Source: Pinguiococcus pyrenoidosus
Lineage: Eukaryota; Sar; Pinguiophyceae; Pinguiochrysidales; Pinguiochrysidaceae
Assembly: GCA_019677205.1 (NCBI GenBank)
Contig: JAAMXY010001019.1
Location: forward strand, 1-15,104
Reading direction: 5' to 3'
DNA: 15,104 nucleotides
The position numbers and the translations under genes were made by a program. Positions 9,045-15,104 of the stretch are shown here, piece after piece. The notes under the pieces were generated by a model. The model saw only the letters and a list, made by a program, of their open reading frames with translations. It ran no database searches and was not told where the DNA came from. Positions within the stretch are counted from its first letter, which is position 1; each line of letters begins with the position of its first letter.

Positions 9045-9073
9045 CGGGGCGCTCATTTGAAAGTCCTCTCTTG

Positions 9074-9097
9074 GCGCCGCGCGCGCGCGCGGCGCCT
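9074..9097. repeat. 24-bp perfect CG palindrome (Z-DNA-prone)
   Basis: GGCGCC at 9074-9079 and again at 9092-9097 flank an uninterrupted alternating GC core, the whole being a perfect palindrome of 24 bp made only of G and C. Alternating CG is the classic Z-DNA-forming sequence, and the dyad could also extrude as a cruciform. It is preceded by CTT, giving a third TTGGCGCC E2F-like half. Confidence 0.75.
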
Positions 9098-9188
9098 CTT
9101 CCAAAATTTAATCGGTTACTTTAAAGGGTATATCATCTACGGACCCCGGCGCGCGCGACGCATCCGGTGTAGACCAGTACCAAAAGAC

Positions 9189-9270
9189 GCGCGCTTCGCG
9201 CGGCTTAAAGCGGCGGTGGTTTCTCGCGCGGCTCCGGAGGGTTTTTAGCGCGCGTTCGCGCGGATAAAGC
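9189..9270 (+). repeat. Two near-identical 23-bp CG-rich elements before the Enhancer-of-polycomb ATG
   Basis: Positions 9189-9211 and 9248-9270 share the layout GCGCGC...TTCGCGCGG...TAAAGC and differ by a base gain, a base loss and one substitution. Each contains CGCGC-TTC/GTTC-GCGCG, itself able to fold back. The second copy ends 10 bp upstream of the ATG at 9281, so it probably lies in or at the start of the mRNA leader. It may be a duplicated promoter or initiator element. Confidence 0.6.
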
Positions 9271-9280
9271 TGCGTCGACG

Positions 9281-11107
9281 ATGCGTCGGCAGAATATCCG
9301 ACCAAGGCCCTTGGACCAGTACAAGCGCATGCCGCTGGTCCGCTCCACGGCCGAGCTAGAGTACGAGGACGACCATGGCAACGTGCAAAAGCTCACCAAT
9401 GTGGACGCCAGCAGCATCCAGACGTCTCTGCCGAAGCGCAAGCGCCTCAATATCCCGATGCCACCGGTGATGCGCAATGAGGACCCGGAGAGGGACGCGC
9501 TGCACAGCGGCTTCGAGCAGCCTCAGCACTACATCCGCCTCGCGCGGAAGGTGCCCTGGGCGGAGGAGGACGACCTCTTGTATAGTTTGACATTTGACGA
9601 CATGGAGTGGCTCCGGGAGCACCCCGTGTACGGGCCGAATGGGGAGAACCCGGAGATTCTTAACGAGGACCTGCTGGAGGAGATGATGGACGCGCTGGAG
9701 AAGAGCGCCCAGCGCGGCTCGATCACGCAGCACCAGGCAGATGCTCTTTTTATGTACAAGTTTGCTCAGCATCGGCCCAGCCACGGCCGGATGTGGGCCG
9801 ACGTCTATCAGTACTGGCACGCCAAGAGGCACCGGCTGAAAAGGCCGCTGCTGCGCAAGTTTTGGCCCGTCACCTCCGTGAACGACAACAACCCGCACAA
9901 GGTCTTCCGACCCCGAGAAAAGGAGCGCTACAAGCTTCGCAGGAACCGTCGAAACGACCTCGACTCCTTCCGGCGCATGCAGCAGCTGCGGAGAGACTTT
10001 GAGAAGCTGCGCGGCATCCTGGAGCTCGTGAAGCACAGGGAGAAGGTCAAGGAGGCTCTGCTCGAGGCAAGGCGCGACAGCTTCCTCCAGCTGATCCAGC
10101 ACATCACGGATCCCAGCGGACCGAAGCGGGTGAGCTCGCTGGACGTCCAGCAGCTCCGGGAGGAGCTCAAGATCCCGGTGATCGATGCCAACCCGCCGTC
10201 GTCGTTCTTGCGGGACGACTCGTCGATCGCGGGCATGTCGGCGGAGTCGGCCCTGTCCGTGGACGGCCAGGATTCCGAGGACGAGATTAGCGTGTCGAAG
10301 CAGAGGAAGAGGAATAGGAAGGCCCGGAATAGGACTAGGAAGCGCGGGCGGGACGCGGACGACGTTGGAGATGACAGCGACAGCCAGTCAATTGTCGTTC
10401 CGAAGGGCAACGACAAGGGTTTGATGGGCACGCTGACGCAGCCGTCGTTCATGGAGGTCAACCCCCATCGGCATCGCTTCCAGGTCCGCCTGCGCGGCGG
10501 GCCGATGCTCGAGGATCCGTGGGGTGCGCTCTCTCCGCATGTGTACGAAGAGGTGTCGTCCCTGGAGAGCCTCTCCCGAGCGTCGCTTCCGGCTTTGCGG
10601 GTGGTGCGCCTGTCGGCCGGCACGCACGAGAACTTGGCGCCTCCCGTGATGGATCCGTCCCCAGAGTTCCGCGCGACGCTTCCGGACGGGCAGATACCGC
10701 GGAAGTGGCGCTTCCGAGCTCGCATCGGCAGGGCGGGGCGGCTCCTGATCGACCGAAAGCCGCTCCATCCCAGAGAGTGGGATGTGCAGCCGAACGTCGT
10801 CGTTGCCGGCGCGGGGGGCAGGAGGGAGGGCCTAGAGAAAGGAGCGGAGGAGAAAGAAGCGATGGAGACTAGTGCGGGGCAGGCGGAGAAGGCTGCCGAG
10901 AAGGAGGATCCGGAGCGGCGCGCATCGCCGCAGGCGCCCCCGCCGCGCAACGGATCCCTCATCGCGCGGGTCAACATCCAGCGAATCCGCGACATCGCTG
11001 ACATGACGGACTCGGAAGAGGAGACCTTCGAGTACTACGATCCGGAGACGCGCCTCTTCGCCGCCCCGCGGACGCAGCCGGGCGTCAACTTCATCCTTCC
11101 TACTTAG
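9281..11107 (+). CDS. EPL1: Enhancer-of-polycomb-like protein, NuA4/TIP60 subunit
   Basis: Intronless, 608 aa, ATG with A at -3, TAG stop. Epl1/EPC anchors the Esa1/Tip60 acetyltransferase module of NuA4 on chromatin. The EPcA domain is visible in order: an N-terminal basic segment (RRQNIRPRPLD); HYIRLARKVPWAEEDD (~83-98); TFDDMEWLREHP (~104-115); MMDALEKSA; VYQYWHAKRHRLKRPLLRKFWP (~175-196); NPHKVFRPREK (~204-214); then RRNRRNDLDSFRRMQQLRRD and FEKLRGILELVKHREK, the conserved Arg-rich coiled helix. A basic, NLS-like run (KQRKRNRKARNRTRKRGRD) is near 338-356. A second family motif, RARIGRAGRLLIDRKPL, is near 478-494. The C-terminus is acidic, then FEYYDPETRLF. Nuclear. Regulation: E2F-like sites and CG elements upstream. 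Convergent with the JTB gene, 140 bp apart. Confidence 0.88.
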   Translation: MRRQNIRPRPLDQYKRMPLVRSTAELEYEDDHGNVQKLTNVDASSIQTSLPKRKRLNIPMPPVMRNEDPERDALHSGFEQPQHYIRLARKVPWAEEDDLLYSLTFDDMEWLREHPVYGPNGENPEILNEDLLEEMMDALEKSAQRGSITQHQADALFMYKFAQHRPSHGRMWADVYQYWHAKRHRLKRPLLRKFWPVTSVNDNNPHKVFRPREKERYKLRRNRRNDLDSFRRMQQLRRDFEKLRGILELVKHREKVKEALLEARRDSFLQLIQHITDPSGPKRVSSLDVQQLREELKIPVIDANPPSSFLRDDSSIAGMSAESALSVDGQDSEDEISVSKQRKRNRKARNRTRKRGRDADDVGDDSDSQSIVVPKGNDKGLMGTLTQPSFMEVNPHRHRFQVRLRGGPMLEDPWGALSPHVYEEVSSLESLSRASLPALRVVRLSAGTHENLAPPVMDPSPEFRATLPDGQIPRKWRFRARIGRAGRLLIDRKPLHPREWDVQPNVVVAGAGGRREGLEKGAEEKEAMETSAGQAEKAAEKEDPERRASPQAPPPRNGSLIARVNIQRIRDIADMTDSEEETFEYYDPETRLFAAPRTQPGVNFILPT

Positions 11108-11247
11108 TTGCTAGCAAAGCGTTTGACAGGAACGAAGCCAATTGTACAAAGAGTGCGCGCCCTCGCATTCCTTCAGCCTGCATCCCTTCTCCTTGCGCCC
11201 CCGCTCCACCCTGCGCTCCGCTTCCGTAGTGCCTGCTTGCTCGGACG

Positions 11248-12163
11248 TCACCCTGTCTTGTTGTCTAATCGCGCCGTGCTGAGCACGGGCCGTATTCTCG
11301 TGGTCGGCGACGGTGATCTCGCCGTGCTGGACGCCTCGCCGGCCTCAATCGGCGCATCCGCCTCCATGGAGCTGGCCCTCGCCTTTCTGAAGAATGGAAA
11401 ATTCGGCCACGTCCGCAGTCCTCCATTTCGCTCGCTCTGCAGCCGGTCAAACAGGTTCATGTTCTGCCGCTTTCTCTTCGAGACGCCCACCAAAGCGAAA
11501 AACCCCACGACAACACAGCTAATTTCCTGGAGGGTCTCCGAGTATTAGTACAAGCAGAACTACTGTGCAGCAAGACAAAGCGCTGCCCGACGCGTTGAAG
11601 GACTTACAAAGAGGATAAACGAGTGGAGCGCATCGCTGCGCGTCTGGGCGCAGCTCCGATACTCGAAGACTTCGCGCACTTCTATCTGGAATCCGTCGTC
11701 GGTGTATTCGGAGCTCTCAAAGTGCGCGACCGCGTGCTCCTTCACCATGCACTTGTACTTCTTCCGCCTCCCCGTCTCTGCGCAGTACCCCTGATGCTGA
11801 AGAGTGGAGAACGCGGTTAAGTCAACTCCACTCAATTCTTCAACTCAATTCAACTCAGTTCAACTCAATTCGACTCATATTTCAATTCAATTCAGACGCG
11901 TTTTGAACGCGCTTTGTGTCTTTCTCAAGTCATGAACTTCGCGCCACTTCCATACACCTCACATAGACCTCTCTAAGTAGACACTCATGAATCCGAGAAA
12001 GAAACAAAACTCTCACCATCTCCAGTTCACTGCACAGTTGACACTCCTCAACGGCAGTGCAAAGCGATTTGCCATACACCGCGCCGGGCAGAGAGGCCGC
12101 TTCCGCGGCGGCACAAAGAGTGCCAAGCAATCCCAAGATCCGCAGCATTTGGACAGAACTCAT
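11248..12163 (-). CDS. JTB: JTB-like type I membrane protein, three exons
   Basis: JTB (jumping translocation breakpoint) is a small type I membrane protein linked in animals to cytokinesis and mitochondria. Exons (minus): 12163-12017, 11796-11608, 11526-11248; introns 220 bp (GTGAGA...CTTCAG) and 81 bp (GTAAGT...CTCCAG, with TACTAAT branch point at 11550-11544); both phase 0; 204 aa. Signal peptide ending LCAAAEA; luminal Cys pattern C35, C41, C44, C54, C65 and YRSC98, matching JTB's EECxxC...GYxE/T...KSC layout with a ~20-residue acidic insert between the last two Cys; then HSFILFEISCVVVGFFALVGV membrane helix and SKRKRQNMNLFDRLQSE, parallel to JTB's RQRxLDRKALEKVRKQ tail. The C-terminal extension (~65 aa) is not typical. 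Start uncertain: an upstream in-frame ATG at 12238 has the A at -3 that neighbours share, but would give an unusually long leader. Confidence 0.72.
11822..11893 (-). repeat. 10-bp tandem repeat inside JTB intron 1
   Basis: On the + strand CAACTCAATT-type units repeat in exact 10-bp register at 11841, 11851, 11861 and 11871, with degenerate units on both sides. The array sits 25 bp before the intron 1 acceptor and accounts for much of why this intron (220 bp) is longer than the others. A 10-bp period matches one helical turn, but simple slippage is the plainest explanation. Confidence 0.8.
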
Positions 12164-12488
12164 GAAAACAACGACGACTGCGACATGGGAGGATTGGTGG
12201 ATACAGCCGCCCGAGAGCGCCAGAAGATGAGTTTTCATGTTATTCACCAACCTTACAGCCGAATAGAAATGAAGAAACTCCTGCTTCTTGTTTCTATCTC
12301 TATATCGATCATCAAAATTCTGGGTTTCTTCGGCATCGAAATCAGTCATGTATAAGATCGATAAAAATGATTCGTAGCTAAAAAAGCAAAAAAAACAAAA
12401 TCGATCCACTTTTCATCTCTGTCCGGTATCCATCTGTCCTTTTTGCCTCAGAAAGATCCACTGCTTTGGCGCCAGATTGGACATAAAG
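12164..12488. promoter_or_regulatory. Divergent intergenic region between JTB and COMMD2
   Basis: There are 325 bp with no supported gene. The region is AT-rich compared with the rest of the window, with A-runs around 12360-12400 and repeated ATCGAT/GATC words (12302-12314, 12357-12364, 12399-12405). No clear CCAAT or E2F-type element is seen. The minus-strand frame of JTB stays open through most of it (to about 12409), which makes the JTB start ambiguous. Confidence 0.55.
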
Positions 12489-13180
12489 ATGGCAAAGCGA
12501 GTGCCCGTGGACGCTCGATGTGCGGCCGCTCTCAAGCTGTTCAATAGTCTGTCGGAGGCGCAGCAGAACGGCGTCCTTGGCCAGTTGATCAGGTATGTCA
12601 GCTGATCCTCTCGCTTGCTCTCGTCGCGCCGCTTTTTTTCCGAAATCCGCGTATTCTTCACCTCTTCTACACTTTGACGCATTTTCCACGTCTTCCGTCG
12701 CCATTGCAAAGGCTAGACGAAAGCGAGAGAGAAGCGCTAGAGGAAGAAATCGATGACCTGGAGCCTCTGCTCTGGGGCCTCCGCGTGGTGCTGCAGGACG
12801 CGTTGAAAGCCAGACTGACTGCTGAACAGCTGAATCGGATTCTTCAGTCCCAAGACTTGGAGACGCCGACGCTGGAGCTGCTGGTGCGGTTCTTCGAGGA
12901 GTTTGGGGCAGAGATCCCGTGTGACGGAGGGGACATGCTGCCGAAGCGAGCGATCAAGGAGTACGATGCCTTCGACTGGCGCTTGGAGGTGGAGTTGGGC
13001 CGCCGCAGCACGGCGGATGTGGTGGAGCCTTCCTACATGCTGCGCCTGGGCCTAAAGCCGGACGAGCAGCGTCACTTGCAGTGCGATTTTGCCACGCTGA
13101 AGCACGTGGAGAGCGAGCTGGCGTTGGCGTTGAACGAGCTCAGAAGCACGCATGCACAGCGCTTCGCGCGGTACTTGTGA
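12489..13180 (+). CDS. COMMD2: COMM domain-containing protein 2, two exons
   Basis: COMMD proteins form the heteromeric CCC/Commander complex that, with Retriever, recycles endosomal membrane proteins. Exon 1 is 12489-12592 and exon 2 is 12712-13180; intron 12593-12711 (119 bp, donor GTATGT, acceptor GCAAAG), phase 2, joining AG+G as Arg35; 190 aa, the usual size. The N-terminal helical domain spans ~10-115 and the COMM domain ~120-190, with FDWRLEVELGRRS, MLRLGL, then FATLKHVESELALALNELR and THAQRFARYL. This tail (W-R-L-x-V-x-L...S, then ATLxH...ELxxAL..., H...R) fits COMMD2 better than the other nine paralogues as I recall them; the family is certain, the paralogue likely. The ATG has AAG before it (A at -3). 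Convergent with gene 8, leaving 257 bp with no visible gene. Confidence 0.85.
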
Positions 13181-13437
13181 GACGTCGACTCAGCGAGACT
13201 AGTGGACTTTGAAGAGCGGATGAGCTGTGGTCTCTGATGCGTGGTTAAAAAGAAAAGGGTGGTGGCGTTGTCGCCGTGTGGAGCAGCAGTCACAGACAGA
13301 AGAAGGCGGCGATGCGGTCCGAAGCGTGACTGTTGGAGACTCAACAAGCAATGATGCTGCCGCACATTCGAGCAAGCTGCCGAGAGCGGCATTGGCCGGC
13401 CTTTAAAAAAAACATCTTTGCTGCGCTTCTCTATGAA

Positions 13438-15071
13438 TTAAGGACAGCCTATTAAGGCGCTCTCTGTCATCGCGGCGCAGAGCCATGCGGCGTCGGCGTC
13501 GGTGATGTCGGTATCATCAAAAACATCTACAAGCTCGGGCCCCGTGAAAAGCAGCGGCTCGTCGAACTCCTCATCACTCCTCTTCTCTACGTTCATTGCG
13601 TGTTCAATACTGTGCACTCTCTGCATAGGACGCTCGCTCTTGAGGTACGCTGGCGGCGTTGGTGGCAGGACCCCCTCGAACTTCGTGTCCAGCGCGGAGG
13701 GGCCTCTCTTGCCGTGCAAGGCCGGGTCCAAGCCCCATCCGCAGATGTCCTCCTTCCTGGCGGCTTGCTCGCGCTTGGTCGTTGGCTGCTCTTTCTTGGC
13801 GAAGGCGGCGGCAAGGAAGTCCGGCGTCTTGCGGAAGTCTTTAAGGTACTCGGACAGCGCGCGGTGCGCCTTTTCCCAGGACACGCCTTGCACCCGCGGC
13901 AGCCTCGCGAAAAGGCCGGACAGCGTGCGGGCGTCAAGTTTGCCTTTCGCACAGCTGGACTCCACAATCACGGACACGATCGCTCTCAGACCCGTGTCTG
14001 CCCTCATCAGCCGACGCAGCTCTTTGAGCTCGTCCCGGACGTGGCGGTGGCTTGGGGAATGGCAGCGCGAGAGGAGGGTATCTACAATCGCCGTCGCGTG
14101 CGCGTAGCCGCTTCCGAAGACGAACTCCTTCTGCCAGAACTCGATCATGCCGTGCCGGTAGGAGCGGAGAGACATCTCCGCGCTCTTGTTCTTGTGAACC
14201 AGCTCGATCTGCCGCACCGTCTCGCGGTTGAAGCAACCGGGATGCAGCGGCAGCTCGCGGCGTCGGCCTCCTCCGAGGTCCACTTCGTTCACAGTCTTCC
14301 AGCAGCCGCGGCAGTCGCACAGCAGCGCCGCCGTGTTGTCTAGGCCGGCGATAATGGCCCGAATGTCGCGGTACAGCTCCGGATGGTAGCATGGGCCGAA
14401 GAGGTCTCGCAGCAGCTTATGTTCCACCTGTGCAGATCCAGGGATTGTGGTCAGCGATGTGCAGGCATCCCCCAGTCGTCGTCTCGCCGTCGCTGCGATT
14501 TCCTCTGGTCGGTACCTTGGAAGCGCGGAAGCGCGTGAGAGCCAGGTAGGAAAGCAGCCTCTCGCACGGGTCTTCGATGCGGGTGTAGAAGTGCGTGCCG
14601 CCGCCCCGCAGGCCCCGAAGCCGCGGATACACGTAGACCACATCGCGCACCTGCGGCCGCGGCACGAAGCTCTGGATCACCGGGATCCACGCGCTCAGCT
14701 CCTTCTGCGCTTTGCTGCTCAGGGCGTCGGAGTCCGCCAGGCTCCGGAGGCCGTCCACGACGTATTGGAAGGCGCGGAAGGGCTCTTTCCAGACCTCCGC
14801 CGGCGACGCCGCCGGCGACTCGCCGTAGCGCTCTCGCACGCTTTCGCACAGCAGCGTGAGCAGCTTGGCGGTACCCAGCAGCACATTGCTCTTGGCTACT
14901 CCCTGTCCGGGCTCCTTGTGGCCGGCGCCCTCGGCCTCCAGCTTGACCACCAGCGGCGTGGTGCCGGCGCAGGTGTGCACGCAGAACTTCTCGTCCTTGC
15001 GCAGCGGAGAGATGCTGCCTGGCACGTCGAAGGCCGGTTCCGAGGATGTAAGTTCGCCAGGACTGCCTAAG
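13438..15071 (-). CDS. Unrecognised protein with CxCxxC...HxxC cluster, 5' partial
   Basis: I do not recognise this protein. Visible exons: 15071-14516 and 14427-13438, stop TAA at 13440-13438. Intron 14428-14515 (88 bp, GTACCG...GCACAG) is phase 0 and joins FRASK to VEHKLLRDLFGP. The upstream edge is set by an acceptor (TTTCCCTCACAG ending at 15072); no in-frame ATG exists in the first visible exon, so at least one exon is missing. About 514 residues are visible. Noticeable: a segment TRIEDPCERLLSYLAL; then LLCDCRGCWKTV and ELPLHPGCF 22 residues later, a possible Cys/His zinc site; a helical middle with HATAIVDTLLSRCHSPSHRH; and an acidic C-terminus with DDTDITDADAAWL. No signal peptide or membrane helix in the visible part. 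Reading on the opposite strand gives only unsplit shadow frames. Confidence 0.72.
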
Positions 15072-15104
15072 CTGTGAGGGAAACGGCGGCGGATGCTTGA
15101 GTCT

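Larger units (their letters stand above)
8705..9280. promoter_or_regulatory. Divergent intergenic region between the carrier and Enhancer of polycomb
   Basis: There is no supported gene in these 576 bp. The carrier side (about 8820-8985) is AT-rich; the Enhancer-of-polycomb side is extremely CG-rich with many GCGCGC blocks. It contains E2F-like sites (8988-8998, 9033-9044), a 24-bp palindrome (9074-9097), a TATA-like GGTATATCA near 9126-9134 and a near-duplicate element (9189-9211 and 9248-9270). The abrupt base-composition change suggests two separate core promoters. Confidence 0.65.

Noticed and set aside
11108-11548. A 146-residue + strand open frame following the Enhancer-of-polycomb stop
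   Set aside because: It simply begins after the stop codon in the same frame without an ATG, and overlaps JTB exon 3 on the other strand, where the splice sites, branch point and membrane-helix match are convincing.
13600-14343. A 247-residue + strand frame opposite gene 8
   Set aside because: It lacks family features, while the minus strand has a continuous spliced protein with an exact phase-0 junction.
14520-14600. Sulfotransferase-like motif (TRIEDPCERLLSYLAL) in gene 8
   Set aside because: It loosely recalls the R-D-P-x-x-R-x-x-S 3'-phosphate-binding motif, but the first Arg-Asp is replaced, no 5' PAPS-binding loop is visible upstream, and the following sequence does not fit the fold. 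It is too weak to assign a function.
1-15104. Mobile element, virus-derived, toxin or CRISPR-like content
   Set aside because: I saw no transposase, reverse transcriptase, integrase, terminal repeats, target-site duplications, spaced direct repeats or toxin-family motifs.

Overview
This is a GC-rich, gene-dense stretch of a nuclear eukaryotic genome, probably from a unicellular alga or protist. The evidence is twelve short GT-AG introns (65-220 bp) that restore reading frames exactly, together with strictly eukaryotic protein families: PEX11, an SLC25 mitochondrial carrier, Enhancer of polycomb, JTB and COMMD2. I see no rRNA, tRNA, CRISPR array, transposon, phage or plasmid feature. The lineage cannot be fixed from sequence alone. 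Having both JTB and COMMD2 argues against fungi and land plants, where to my knowledge these are generally missing.

Layout, left to right: (1) 3-3326 +, 3' part of a large unrecognised EF-hand-like/coiled-coil protein, open at the left edge; (2) 3412-5775 -, a two-exon, low-complexity coiled-coil protein with a poly-Q tract; (3) 6189-7235 +, PEX11, two exons; (4) 7302-8704 -, a seven-exon SLC25A34/35-type mitochondrial carrier; (5) 9281-11107 +, Enhancer-of-polycomb-like protein (NuA4/TIP60 subunit), intronless; (6) 11248-12163 -, JTB-like type I membrane protein, three exons; (7) 12489-13180 +, COMMD2-like protein, two exons; (8) 13438-15071 -, 3' part of an unrecognised protein with a Cys-rich cluster, continuing past the right edge.

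The eight genes alternate strand without exception. Convergent gaps are tiny (85, 66, 140 and 257 bp between coding ends). Divergent gaps are larger (413, 576 and 325 bp) and must hold paired promoters. The richest is 8705-9280, between the carrier and Enhancer of polycomb. It contains a perfect 12-bp E2F-type palindrome, a second E2F-like/CCAAT site, a 24-bp CG-alternating palindrome and a duplicated CG-rich element just before the ATG.

The genes do not form one pathway. PEX11 (peroxisome division) and the carrier (mitochondrial anion transport) are organelle genes, Enhancer of polycomb is chromatin, and JTB and COMMD2 belong to membrane/trafficking biology. I found no convincing new multi-gene system. 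The most useful leads are the unknown proteins at both edges, the low-complexity protein of gene 2, and the architecture of the divergent promoters.
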